Positions 23,531 to 33,268 of a DNA stretch of 43,656 nt are shown here, piece after piece (the stretch's first letter is position 1; each line of letters starts with the position of its first letter). The DNA is from CAZXCK01 sp964639225 (GTDB taxonomy: Bacteria > Chloroflexota > Anaerolineae > Aggregatilineales > Phototrophicaceae), in NCBI GenBank assembly GCA_964639225.1, contig CAZXCK010000020.1:1-43656 (forward strand), given 5' to 3'. A model generated the notes under the pieces. The model had not been told where the DNA came from and did not search any database. It was given only the letters and a program-made list of their open reading frames with translations. The position numbers and the translations under genes are program-made.

Positions 23531-24282
23531 CAACCAGCCTCGAAGGCGGCGGCGACCTTGTCGGTAATCAGCAGGTTAGACGACACCGACTGCACATCGT
23601 CCAGTTCTTCCAACTGCTCGATGATGCGCAGATTCTGCACGGCCTTATCCTGCGGAATATCGACCTCGTTCTGTGGTTCCCAGCGCAATTCGGCCTCGTC
23701 GGCGGTGTAGTTGGCGGCGATCAGCGCCTGATCGACGGCGGCATAGCGGTCTTTGGGCGTGTAGATGATAATGCGGCCTTCTTCTTCGATGACGTCATCG
23801 GCACCGGCTTCGGCGGCGACCATAAATACTTCTTCGAAGTCCAGGCCCTCGGCGTCCAGGACGAAGAAGCCCTTCTGCTCGAACTGCCACAGCACCGACC
23901 CCGCCGAGGCCAGGCTGCCGCCGCCGCGATTGAACACGTATTTGATGTCGGCCAGCGAACGGTTGCGGTTGTCGGTCAGCACATCGATGATGATGGCCAC
24001 ACCTTCGGGACCGTAACCCTCGTAGGTGATCTCTTCAAGCTGGCCGCCGTCGAGTTCGCCGGTGCCGCGCTTGATGGCCCGCTCGATGTTTTCTTTGGGC
24101 ATGTTGGACGCTTTGGCTTTGGCGATCGCCAGTTTAAGCTTGGCGTTGGAGTTCTCGTCGCCGCCGCTCTCGCGTGCTGCGAGGGTGATGTCGCGGGCCA
24201 GACGGGTGAAGACTTTCCCCCGTTTGGCGTCTTCCGCGCCTTTCTTGCGTTTGATCGTTGACCATTTACTGTGACCGGACAT
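23530..24282 (-). CDS. yebC: YebC/PmpR family protein
   Basis: A 250-residue member of the YebC family. These proteins are described as transcriptional regulators and, more recently, as factors that help ribosomes translate Pro-rich stretches. Family segments are SGHSKWSTIKRKKGAEDAKRG at the N-terminus, ASNMPKENIERAIKRGTGE, YEGYGPEGVAIIIDVLTDNRNR and GGGSLASAGSVLWQFEQKG. TTGGAGAG precedes the ATG. It heads the ruv/thyX operon, a common bacterial neighbourhood. Given the Pro-rich proteins in this window, the translation role is attractive but unproven. Confidence 0.95.
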   Translation of the reverse strand: MSGHSKWSTIKRKKGAEDAKRGKVFTRLARDITLAARESGGDENSNAKLKLAIAKAKASNMPKENIERAIKRGTGELDGGQLEEITYEGYGPEGVAIIIDVLTDNRNRSLADIKYVFNRGGGSLASAGSVLWQFEQKGFFVLDAEGLDFEEVFMVAAEAGADDVIEEEGRIIIYTPKDRYAAVDQALIAANYTADEAELRWEPQNEVDIPQDKAVQNLRIIEQLEELDDVQSVSSNLLITDKVAAAFEAG

Positions 24283-24326
24283 GCTGATTGTCTCTCCAAA
24301 TTTCCCATATAATCTGCATAATGAGT

Positions 24327-24355
24327 ATTATACTCGACCCAAGAAAGCACGTCGA
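24327..24355 (-). promoter_or_regulatory. Promoter of the yebC-ruvC-ruvA-thyX operon
   Basis: Minus strand: TCGACG (24350-24355), a 17-base spacer and a perfect TATAAT (24327-24332) embedded in the palindrome GAGTATAATACTC. The -35 box is weak. Confidence 0.55.
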
Positions 24356-24428
24356 GATTGCGCCCAGACCGGTTTACGAGCCGGCAGCCGCGCAGTTGAT
24401 CGCTGGTAGCCTGTTGGGGATATGAAAA

Positions 24429-25832
24429 TTGGTCGACTCGGCGATAACATCTGAAGACCTGCACTACCGCGTCAGCCCGGAGCGGCTGGCCTGGGGTGTG
24501 CTGCTGATCGCCTTTGCGGTGTTTTGCTTTATCATCGTGGGGAGTGTGCTGGCGGTTCATCACTATGCGTTTCGCTCGTCGCTGCCGATGGACATGCTGC
24601 TTCAGGTGGGCAGCGGCACGGTGGGCGTCAAATTCCCGAACACCGCCGAGCAGGCGGCGACCAGCCAGCGCGACCTGACTGGCGACACGACGATTCGCAC
24701 CACGACGACCGACCGCTGGTCGCAGGCGGTGCTGTCATTCCGGGATGACCGGGCGGACGAGTCGCTGGTGGCGACGGTGACGCTGAAGAGCGCGACCTCG
24801 CTGCACCTGCGCAGCGCCTCGCGGCCCCGTTTCGACTGGTCAACGTCGGTTTACTGGATCGAGATCACCGAACTGAGCGGCGAGATCGACGTCCGCATTT
24901 CCGATGTTTTCGCGCATCCGGTCGAGGTGTATGTGAGCACGACCAGCGGCGCGGAGATTCGGCTTACCAGCGGCGGAACGTACCGAATTCAGGCGCTCGA
25001 TACCCGCGTCCATGCGACCAACGTAAGCGGCGAGGCGGTGATGATCGTCCCGGATCGCCTGACGGCGGTTTCGATCCCGATGGGCGAAGAAGGTGTGATC
25101 GACACCGAGACGAGCACTGTCGTGCGCCATCCAGCTTTGGTGGACCTGGTGGCTAACAGTGAACTGGCGACGAGCATGCCGGCGGCCAGCGCCGGCGAAG
25201 CACTGGCAGACCCGCCGTTCGTGTGGAACTGCTCCAGCGGCCCGCCGACCAACCTGCCCAGCGGGCGTTACCGGGCCGATGTCGCCCCGGATGGTCGGCG
25301 CGGCTTCCGGTTGGTGCGCAGCGAAGGGGCGGATACCAACGGTTACACCCGCTGCGAGCAAACCCTCGGTGAAGCACGGCAAGGTGTTGACGTGACAGGT
25401 TATGACTATCTGTCTTTGCAGACCACGTTGTACATTGATTACCAGTCGCTGAGCCTGTGCGGCGTCGATGGCAGCGAATGCCCGCTGATGGTGCAGGTGA
25501 AGTTCATCGATGTGAACGGCAACCCCGGCGAGTGGATTCACGGCATCTATGCCCGGCTGGACCCCGGCACCAACGCCCCGCGCCGCTGCGCGACCTGCCT
25601 GGATAACCATCTTCAGATTTACGAAAAGACGTGGTATGTCTACAACAGCGAGAACCTGTTTACGCTGTTCCAGGAGAGCCAGCGCCCGGCGGTGGTTACT
25701 GAGGTGGTTTTCTACGCATCTGGCCACCAGTACGATGTCTACGTGGACGAGGTGGCGCTGCTGGCGGGCAACCTGCAGGAGCTGACCGAAACGTTCAATG
25801 GCGACGATGAACCGGTGTTCGAAGTCGGGTGA
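24429..25832 (+). CDS. Membrane-anchored protein with FecR-like domain
   Basis: A 467-residue protein with a short cytoplasmic N-terminus, one membrane segment (about residues 22-44) and a large external part. Residues about 105-240 resemble a FecR-type domain (TELSGEIDVRISD, TSGAEIRLTSGGTYRIQALD, SIPMGEEGVID). Residues about 265-450 form a second beta-rich region (VQVKFIDVNGNPGEW, VVFYASGHQYDVYVDEVAL), possibly a carbohydrate-binding-like sandwich. The start is TTG 24429 with GGGGA nine bases upstream; no in-frame ATG precedes the membrane segment. No sigma or anti-sigma gene is adjacent, so a FecR signalling role is not supported. Function unknown. Confidence 0.75.
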   Translation: MVDSAITSEDLHYRVSPERLAWGVLLIAFAVFCFIIVGSVLAVHHYAFRSSLPMDMLLQVGSGTVGVKFPNTAEQAATSQRDLTGDTTIRTTTTDRWSQAVLSFRDDRADESLVATVTLKSATSLHLRSASRPRFDWSTSVYWIEITELSGEIDVRISDVFAHPVEVYVSTTSGAEIRLTSGGTYRIQALDTRVHATNVSGEAVMIVPDRLTAVSIPMGEEGVIDTETSTVVRHPALVDLVANSELATSMPAASAGEALADPPFVWNCSSGPPTNLPSGRYRADVAPDGRRGFRLVRSEGADTNGYTRCEQTLGEARQGVDVTGYDYLSLQTTLYIDYQSLSLCGVDGSECPLMVQVKFIDVNGNPGEWIHGIYARLDPGTNAPRRCATCLDNHLQIYEKTWYVYNSENLFTLFQESQRPAVVTEVVFYASGHQYDVYVDEVALLAGNLQELTETFNGDDEPVFEVG

Positions 25833-25858
25833 GGCCGGTTCTGTCGCGCGTGCTGTTC

Positions 25859-25888
25859 TTTGCGTGGGCTTGTACGGGCTGATATACT
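25859..25888 (+). promoter_or_regulatory. Possible promoter of the zinc-ribbon membrane protein gene
   Basis: TTTGCG (25859-25864), an 18-base spacer and TATACT (25883-25888) preceded by TGA, making an extended -10 element. Confidence 0.5.
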
Positions 25889-25924
25889 GGCGGGGCATTG
25901 GGGTGCGCAGGAGTATGATGAGCG

Positions 25925-26521
25925 ATGTTCGGGATTAACCTGGAAGACACCGGCAGCCTGTTTACCATCGGCGTGGTGTATGCCGGCATGGTGACGGCGG
26001 CCTTCTGGCTGGCGATGGTGATCTGGACCTATCGTGATATGCGCGCGCGCTCGCGTGATATGCTGGCTCAGATTCTGGTCGCGCTGATGGTTCTGGTGCT
26101 GACGCTGCCGGGGCTGTTGATCTATGTGTTCCTGCGCCCGCGCGAAACCCTCTCCGAAGCGTATGAGCGCTCGCTCGAAGAAGAGGCCCTGCTCCAGGAA
26201 ATTGAGGAAAAACCAGCCTGTCCGGGCTGTGGCCAGCGGGTTCATCCTGACTGGCAGGCCTGCCCCAACTGCCACACGCGCCTCAAGCAGCCGTGTAGTC
26301 ATTGTGGGCATCTGCTGGAGCTGTCATGGAACCTGTGCCCGTACTGCGCGACACCTCAGCGCGCCTACACCGAAGAGCAGCCAGCGCTGGCCCCGACCTA
26401 CAACCACAGCGAACGGGCCGCCGAACCGGCGCAGCGTGTGTCGCTCACGCGGCGCTCTTCGACCCGCCCGCCGCGTGACGACCCGGACGAACTGGAGTTT
26501 ATCGACGGCGACGAGTTTTAG
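25925..26521 (+). CDS. Membrane protein with double zinc ribbon
   Basis: A 198-residue protein with two membrane segments (about residues 14-36 and 46-68), a charged helix (ETLSEAYERSLEEEALLQEI) and a double zinc-ribbon region with four CxxC pairs: CPGC, CPNC, CSHC and CPYC, spread over about residues 99-142. The C-terminal tail is disordered and acidic. The ribbon resembles DZANK-type domains, which usually mediate protein or nucleic-acid contacts. AGGAG lies 11 bases before the ATG. It converges with pyk, leaving six bases between the stops. Function unknown. Confidence 0.8.
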   Translation: MFGINLEDTGSLFTIGVVYAGMVTAAFWLAMVIWTYRDMRARSRDMLAQILVALMVLVLTLPGLLIYVFLRPRETLSEAYERSLEEEALLQEIEEKPACPGCGQRVHPDWQACPNCHTRLKQPCSHCGHLLELSWNLCPYCATPQRAYTEEQPALAPTYNHSERAAEPAQRVSLTRRSSTRPPRDDPDELEFIDGDEF

Positions 26522-26527
26522 CCGGTC

Positions 26528-27991
26528 TCAGACGGCATCGACGCCCTCAATGGTGTGAATCTTCAGCAGATTTGTCTGTCCGCCAATCCCAAACGGAACA
26601 CCCGCGATGATAATCAGCGTGTCGCCGCGCCGTGCCAGACCTTCCTGGTAGGTGGTGCGGGTGATGACGCTCATCATCTCGTCGATGGTGCTGAACTGCG
26701 GCACCAGCAGCGGCATGACGCCCCACACCAGCGCCATACGGCGATAGGTGACTTCGTTGGGCGTGATGCACAGGATGGGCGTGCGCGGGCGCTCTCTGGC
26801 GACCTGACGCGCAGTGTAGCCGGTCAGCGTGGTGGTGACGATGGCGCGCGGATTGAGCATCTCCGAGATGTAGTAGGTGGCTTCGCTGATGGCGTCGGAG
26901 ATGTTCTCGTTACTGCTCTGGTTAATGCGCACCACCGGCTCCCAGGCTTTGGAGCGATTGTGCCAGATATTCTGCTCGGCGATAGAGGCGATGGTGGCCA
27001 TCGTCTCGACAGCGTCCACCGGGAAACGTCCGGCGGCGCTCTCGTTGCTGAGCATCACGGCGTCGGTGCCGTCGATGATGGCGTTATAGACGTCGCTGGC
27101 CTCGGCGCGAGTGGGCCGGGGTGAATCCACCATCGAACTGAGCATCTGCGTGGCGGTGATGACCGGCTTGCCGATCTGATTACACAGTTTGATGATGCGC
27201 TTCTGGTGGAAGGGGACTTCCTCGGCGGGGGTCTCCAGGCCCAGGTCACCGCGAGCGACCATAATGCCCTCGCAGTTGTCCAGAATTTCCTCGATGTTTT
27301 CCAGCGCCTCGTGCTTTTCGATCTTGGCGATAATGCCCGCTTCGCCGTTGAGATGGCGCATCAGCCAGCGCAGTTCGCGGATGTCGTCCGCCGAGCGGAC
27401 GAAAGACATCGCCAGATAGTCGGTTTCTTTCGACAGGGCGAACTCGATGTCCTGGCGGTCTTTGTCGGTGATGGCTGACAGCGTCAGGTGGGCGTTGGGC
27501 GCCATGACACCCTTGCGCGAGCTGAGTTCGCCACCCAGCACCACACGGCAGATCAGCGAGCGTGCCGTCGTTTCCTCAACAACGAACTCCAGGTTGCCAT
27601 CATCCAGCAGAAGCTGCATACCGGGTTTGATGTCGCGGACAAACTCCGGATGAGGCAGCGACACGATGTTGTTGGTGCCGTCTGCCTCATCCAGCGTAAG
27701 TGTGATGGTATCGTCTCTAGCCAGGGTGATCGGTTTCTCAACCGCGCCGATGCGGATTTTCGGTCCCTGGATGTCGCACATAATCGCCACCACAGATTTC
27801 TCTTCGGCGGCGACCCGGCGCACCGTGTCGATCGTCTCGCTGTGGCGCTCGTGCGTGCCATGCGAAAAGTTGATGCGCGCCACATCCATACCGGCCCGGA
27901 CCATCTGGCGGACGTTGTCTTCATCCCATGATGCGGGGCCGATGGTAGCGACGATCTTGGTGCGTTTGTTGTATATCTGGCTAGAGACCAT
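26528..27991 (-). CDS. pyk: Pyruvate kinase
   Basis: The last step of glycolysis: phosphoenolpyruvate and ADP give pyruvate and ATP. The 487 residues cover all domains: the opening KRTKIVATIGPAS, DVARINFSHG, the active-site region IIAKIEKHEALENIEEI, ARGDLGLETPAEEVPFHQK, ITATQMLSSMVDSPRPTRAEASDV and a full C-terminal regulatory domain. The usual MLSGETAAG reads MLSNESAAG here. AAAGGAAT precedes the ATG. It lies 55 bases after eno on the same strand, with no terminator between, so eno and pyk are probably co-transcribed. Confidence 0.97.
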   Translation of the reverse strand: MVSSQIYNKRTKIVATIGPASWDEDNVRQMVRAGMDVARINFSHGTHERHSETIDTVRRVAAEEKSVVAIMCDIQGPKIRIGAVEKPITLARDDTITLTLDEADGTNNIVSLPHPEFVRDIKPGMQLLLDDGNLEFVVEETTARSLICRVVLGGELSSRKGVMAPNAHLTLSAITDKDRQDIEFALSKETDYLAMSFVRSADDIRELRWLMRHLNGEAGIIAKIEKHEALENIEEILDNCEGIMVARGDLGLETPAEEVPFHQKRIIKLCNQIGKPVITATQMLSSMVDSPRPTRAEASDVYNAIIDGTDAVMLSNESAAGRFPVDAVETMATIASIAEQNIWHNRSKAWEPVVRINQSSNENISDAISEATYYISEMLNPRAIVTTTLTGYTARQVARERPRTPILCITPNEVTYRRMALVWGVMPLLVPQFSTIDEMMSVITRTTYQEGLARRGDTLIIIAGVPFGIGGQTNLLKIHTIEGVDAV

Positions 27992-28046
27992 GCCAATTCC
28001 TTTCGTCTGTGCGTATCAGGCGGCGCGATGCTGATGGATGTTGCGC

Positions 28047-29333
<1,287 letters not shown>

Positions 29334-29435
29334 CGGTTTCTCCTTGTTACTTGATCCGTTGTGAATGAACGTCAGGCCAGTGCCTGCTCGTTTGCCGAGT
29401 AGTTGACAGGTTCTCGCTTCAGTACGATGTCTAAT

Positions 29436-29464
29436 ATTCTACACCCGCAGGCCGGAAATATCAC
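29436..29464 (-). promoter_or_regulatory. Probable eno-pyk promoter
   Basis: Minus strand: GTGATA (29459-29464), a 17-base spacer and TAGAAT (29436-29441). The leader would be about 95 bases. No riboswitch-like structure is evident in it. Confidence 0.5.
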
Positions 29465-29529
29465 GGTTGATGCCAAACCAAGTGGTGGATTAAACAGAAT
29501 TTAACGCCTTTTTGTGCTGCCTGGACTGA

Positions 29530-29558
29530 TTTACACAGACCATGCTGTGGGTTAAAAT
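29530..29558 (+). promoter_or_regulatory. Promoter of the cysteine desulfurase-mnmA pair
   Basis: TTTACA (29530-29535), a 17-base spacer and TAAAAT (29553-29558), about 45 bases before the start codon. Confidence 0.75.
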
Positions 29559-29602
29559 AGACCATCAGCATCGACTAACCGCAGAGTCCAGGATGAAGAC
29601 CG

Positions 29603-30781
29603 ATGAAAACCAGCCGCCGTGTGTACCTCGATTATTCCGCATCCACCCCCACCGATGAGCGCGTTGTACAGAAGATGGCCCCCTACTTCTCCGAAATATA
29701 CGGCAATTCGTCGTCGTCGCACGGCTTTGGCCGGGCCGCGGAGAACGCCATCGAAGACGCGCGCGAGGTCATCGCCGATGTGCTGAACTGCAAGCCAGCG
29801 GAGATCATCTTCACCAGCGGCGGCTCGGAGAGTGACAATCTGGCGGTACGCGGAGCAGCCTGGGGGGCGCGGGCCGCGGGTAAGGGCAGCCATCTGATGA
29901 CGACGCCGGTCGAGCACAGCGCCGTCACGCGGACGGTGAGCCAGCTCAGTGATATGATGGGCTTTGAGTCGACGCTGCTGCCGGTTGACCATGCCGGACT
30001 GGTGGACCCGGAGGACTTCGCCAGCGCCTGCCGCGAAGGCACAACTTTCGCCAGCGTGATTTATGGTAACAACGAGATCGGCAGCATTTCGCCGGTGCCG
30101 CAGTTGGCCGAGATGGCGAGGGCGCGCGGTGTGGTGCTGCACACCGACGCGGTGCAGGCCGCCGGTCAGCTTACGCTGGATGTCGAGGCGCTGGGCGTGG
30201 ACATGATGAGCCTGTCGGCACACAAGTTTTACGGGCCGAAAGGGGTGGGCGCGCTGTACGTCCGTGAAGGCGTGGACCTGGCGCCAAGCCAGACGGGCGG
30301 CAGTCACGAGAGCGGGCGGCGCTCCGGGACGCATAACACGCCGTTCATCGTGGGCATGGCCGAGGCGCTGCGCCTGGCCTATGAGGAGATCGACGAACGG
30401 ACGGCGCATTATCGCGCCATGCGCGACATGCTGATTGACGGCATCCTGGGTCGTGTGCCCGATGTCGAGTTGAGTGGTCACCCGCAGCAGCGACTGCCAT
30501 CGCACGCCAGTTTTGTCTTCGACGGCGTGGACAGCAGCATGCTGCTGATGCACCTGGACATGAAGGGCGTGGCGGCCAGCGGCGGATCGGCGTGCAAAAC
30601 AGGCAACCCGGAGCCGTCCACGGTGCTGCTGGCGATGAATTATCCGCACGAACGCGCCATCGGCAGCCTGCGGCTGTCGGTGGGGCGATGTACGACCGCT
30701 GAAGAAATCGAGTACGCCATCGACGCGGTGGTCGAATCGGTTGAGAAAGTCCGTAAGTTGAGGCGAGAGTTACCGTTGTGA
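29603..30781 (+). CDS. Cysteine desulfurase (NifS/IscS class)
   Basis: A PLP enzyme that takes sulfur from cysteine and holds it as a persulfide. The 392 residues contain YLDYSASTP, FTSGGSESDNLAV, VEHSAVTR, HTDAVQAAGQ, the PLP Lys208 in SLSAHKFYGPKG and the catalytic loop Cys331 in GGSACKTGNPEPS, which is of the IscS/NifS class rather than the SufS class. AGGATGAAG precedes the ATG. Its last codon overlaps mnmA, so its main job is probably to feed sulfur to tRNA thiolation. It may also supply Suf, and enzymes of this class can supply selenium to SelD; both are inference. Confidence 0.94.
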   Translation: MKTSRRVYLDYSASTPTDERVVQKMAPYFSEIYGNSSSSHGFGRAAENAIEDAREVIADVLNCKPAEIIFTSGGSESDNLAVRGAAWGARAAGKGSHLMTTPVEHSAVTRTVSQLSDMMGFESTLLPVDHAGLVDPEDFASACREGTTFASVIYGNNEIGSISPVPQLAEMARARGVVLHTDAVQAAGQLTLDVEALGVDMMSLSAHKFYGPKGVGALYVREGVDLAPSQTGGSHESGRRSGTHNTPFIVGMAEALRLAYEEIDERTAHYRAMRDMLIDGILGRVPDVELSGHPQQRLPSHASFVFDGVDSSMLLMHLDMKGVAASGGSACKTGNPEPSTVLLAMNYPHERAIGSLRLSVGRCTTAEEIEYAIDAVVESVEKVRKLRRELPL

Positions 30782-31914
30782 GGAATAACGCAGATATTCG
30801 AGTGGTTGTAGCGATGAGCGGCGGCGTCGATAGTTCGGTGGCCGCCGCCTTGTTAGTCGAGCAGGGTTATGATGTCGTCGGCATGATGATGCGTCTATGG
30901 TCCGAGCCGACGGCAGCCGGCGGCGCGCACAACCGCTGCTGCACGCCGGAGCAGATGCATGACGCCCGGCGCATCGCCGACCGGCTGGGCATTCCGTTTT
31001 ACGTGCTGGATACCCAGGATGTGTTTCGCAGCACGGTGGTCGAGTACTTCATCGACCAGCACCGCCAGGCGCTAACACCCAATCCGTGCCTGGAGTGCAA
31101 CCGGCACATTCGCTTTACGCATCTGTTTAATAACGCGCTGGCGCTGGACGCCGACTATCTGGCGACCGGGCACTACGCCCGCATCGACCAGGGGCCGGAC
31201 GGTCTGTTCCGGCTGCGGACCGGACTGGACCCGGCCAAAGATCAGAGTTATGTGCTGAGTGTGATGCAGCAGAAGCATCTGCGGCAGACGTTCTTCCCGG
31301 TGGGCGAGTATCCCAAGCCGGAAGTGCGCGAACTGGCGGCGCGTTTTGGTCTGCCGACGGCCAGCAAGCAGGACAGCCAGGATTTATGCTTCCTGGGCGA
31401 CGGCGATTATCGCCGCTTCCTGAGCGAACACGCGCCGGATGTGATGAAACCCGGTCCCATCGTCCTCAAGGACGGCACGGTGATCGGCGAGCACAGCGGG
31501 CTGGCCAATTACACCATCGGCCAGCGTAAGGGGCTGGGCGTGACCTACAGCGAGCCGCTGTACGTGCTGGCGACGAATCCGTACCATAACGCGCTGGTGG
31601 TGGGCACACGGGACCAACTGGGCCGCGATTCGCTGACGGCGAAGCGCATGAACTGGATCAGCGGCAGCGCGCCCCCGGAACCCATCCGGGCACAGGTGAA
31701 AATTCGCTATAAGGCGCGCGCGGTCCGGGCCTGGGTGGAACCGCTGGACGATGACCGCATCGCCGTGCGCTTCGACGAGCCGCTGCGCGATATCGCGGCG
31801 GGGCAGGGCGCGGTCGTCTATGACGGTGACGTGTGCCTGGGCGGCGGCATCATCGAGCGGCCCGCTAACGACCAAGCAGAAAATCGGTCACCGGCACACG
31901 ATACAGCAGAATAA
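30778..31914 (+). CDS. mnmA: tRNA-specific 2-thiouridylase MnmA
   Basis: Puts sulfur on uridine 34 of certain tRNAs using ATP and persulfide sulfur. The 378 residues have the PP-loop AMSGGVDSS (12-20), the catalytic Cys104 in NPCLECNRHIRF and the second Cys204 in SKQDSQDLCFLGDGD, plus NYTIGQRKGLGV and the C-terminal barrel. It starts with GTG 30778, overlapping the desulfurase stop (GTGA), so the sulfur donor and user are translationally coupled. The 3' end overlaps the convergent prepilin peptidase gene by 50 bases. Confidence 0.97.
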   Translation: MRNNADIRVVVAMSGGVDSSVAAALLVEQGYDVVGMMMRLWSEPTAAGGAHNRCCTPEQMHDARRIADRLGIPFYVLDTQDVFRSTVVEYFIDQHRQALTPNPCLECNRHIRFTHLFNNALALDADYLATGHYARIDQGPDGLFRLRTGLDPAKDQSYVLSVMQQKHLRQTFFPVGEYPKPEVRELAARFGLPTASKQDSQDLCFLGDGDYRRFLSEHAPDVMKPGPIVLKDGTVIGEHSGLANYTIGQRKGLGVTYSEPLYVLATNPYHNALVVGTRDQLGRDSLTAKRMNWISGSAPPEPIRAQVKIRYKARAVRAWVEPLDDDRIAVRFDEPLRDIAAGQGAVVYDGDVCLGGGIIERPANDQAENRSPAHDTAE

Positions 31915-32770
31915 TGATGGTCCCGGCGACGATGTAGGGTCCGTAGGGCAGCGCGGTGAAGGCGCTGTAGCGGGCGCCCATCAGCCGCCGCGAGATCAGG
32001 TAGAAGATCGCCCCAAACGCCCCCAGAAATACGGTGATGAACAGCGCGAAAATCAGCGCGCGCCAGCCCAGAATCAGACCGGCCAGGGCGGCCATCATCA
32101 CGTCACCGTAGCCGAAGGCCACTTCTTCGATCTCCTGGCCGCGCAGTTTGCCCATGATATACGTGAACAGAAAACCGCCGTTGTACATCAGGAAGAAGAT
32201 GCCGAAGCCCGCCGCGCCACCGATGAGCGCCTCGACAATGCCTGGCGGGTAGGTGGTGATGGCGGCGTCCAGCACGGCCAGGGCCGCCGCCGGGACGATG
32301 ACGACGAACAGGATTAGCTTGTGTTCCACGTCGATGACGATAATCAGGGCGAAGATGGCCATATAGACCAGCCAGAATATGAGTTGCAGCAGGTCTACGC
32401 TGCCCTGGTCGGGATTCTGGTTGATCTGCTGGCTGGCGATGAGTGTCAGCGCCATCAGGCCGGCGGTCAGCAGTTCGGTGAGTGGGTAGCGCCATGAGAG
32501 TTTGACGCCCTGTGGTGAAACCCGGTTGCCGGTCAGGAAGGCGGTGATGCCCAGCCAGGCGATGGGCGGGCGCGGTTCGTCGTCCTGGCGGGCGAAGGCC
32601 TGCGGATCGTCCACACCGGCGACTTCGTGGCGGACGATGCGCTTCTTCTGCGGGCTGACGTAACGCGGCAGTCGAACCGGTCGGCGCAGGGGCAGATCGT
32701 CGGCCAGGACGTTTACAACCCCACCCGCCAGCAGACCAATCAGCACGACGACGATAAGTTCAACGATCAT
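31865..32770 (-). CDS. Prepilin peptidase-like membrane protease (A24), Cys-less
   Basis: A 301-residue integral membrane protein with about seven segments. The two catalytic Asp of the A24 family are recognisable: Asp147 in IVIDVEHKLI and Asp223 in the GxGD motif (FGYGDVMMAAL). Such enzymes cleave leader peptides of type IV pilins and related pseudopilins. The N-terminal part (residues about 25-90) has a charged loop in place of the usual Cys-pair zinc loop; the protein has no Cys at all. It is the last gene of a tight minus-strand set and ends inside mnmA. The substrate pilins are not in the window. Confidence 0.85.
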   Translation of the reverse strand: MIVELIVVVLIGLLAGGVVNVLADDLPLRRPVRLPRYVSPQKKRIVRHEVAGVDDPQAFARQDDEPRPPIAWLGITAFLTGNRVSPQGVKLSWRYPLTELLTAGLMALTLIASQQINQNPDQGSVDLLQLIFWLVYMAIFALIIVIDVEHKLILFVVIVPAAALAVLDAAITTYPPGIVEALIGGAAGFGIFFLMYNGGFLFTYIMGKLRGQEIEEVAFGYGDVMMAALAGLILGWRALIFALFITVFLGAFGAIFYLISRRLMGARYSAFTALPYGPYIVAGTIIILLYRVPVTDFLLGR

Positions 32771-32779
32771 AATGACCTT

Positions 32780-33268
32780 TCATGGGATGGGCGGTGCCGG
32801 TGGCAGCAGATAAAGAGAAAGCGCGATCAGCAGCACGAAGGCCAGCGCCGCGCTGGCGAGAACAGCCGCTGTCTGGGCGCGACTGCCGCTGATAGCGGCG
32901 TCTGGTGGCTGGGAACCGATATGCAACTCGACCGGTGTCACGCGCCCCGGTTGGTAATCCCAGGCGGCGAGCTGCGCCCGATGTTCCGTCAGTTCGACCA
33001 GCACATGCAGACCGTCAGGCCACTGACGCTGGTGGTGTTCGGCAGTGGTGGGAACGGGCGCGCCCGCCGGATGCGCCCGGTACCATGCCAGCGTTTCGAG
33101 CGAATTGGGTGGCTCTGGCGTCAGATGGCAGCCGTCTGCCGCTGGAATGATCGCCAGCGCCTGACAGCCGCGCCCTGCGATCAGACCACAGGCTGGCTGT
33201 GGAGTCTGCTGGCGCACATGGCCGATGATCGCCTGCACCTGCTGCTCGGTGAGCCACAACACAGCCAT
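32780..33268 (-). CDS. Degenerate JAMM/MPN-fold protein with C-terminal membrane anchor
   Basis: A 162-residue protein. The N-terminal 120 residues follow the outline of bacterial JAB/MPN isopeptidases: TPQPACGLIAG where NEACGLLxG is usual, then AIIPAADG, and LAWYRAHPAGAPVPTTAEHH where HSHPxxxAxPSxxD is usual. The first His, the Ser and the Asp of the JAMM motif and the N-terminal Glu all appear changed, so catalysis is unlikely. Residues about 136-156 form a membrane segment near the C-terminus. The ATG follows the stop of the preceding gene without a gap, and the next gene starts ten bases after it, so it is part of an operon. Family call moderate; function unknown. Confidence 0.6.
   Translation of the reverse strand: MAVLWLTEQQVQAIIGHVRQQTPQPACGLIAGRGCQALAIIPAADGCHLTPEPPNSLETLAWYRAHPAGAPVPTTAEHHQRQWPDGLHVLVELTEHRAQLAAWDYQPGRVTPVELHIGSQPPDAAISGSRAQTAAVLASAALAFVLLIALSLYLLPPAPPIP

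Noticed and set aside
29334..29602. Possible riboswitch between eno and the desulfurase gene
   Set aside because: Two divergent promoters account for the region; I saw no conserved riboswitch core or strong hairpin.
29552..30649. Minus-strand frame of 365 codons opposite the cysteine desulfurase
   Set aside because: Antisense of a clearly identified enzyme; no features of its own.
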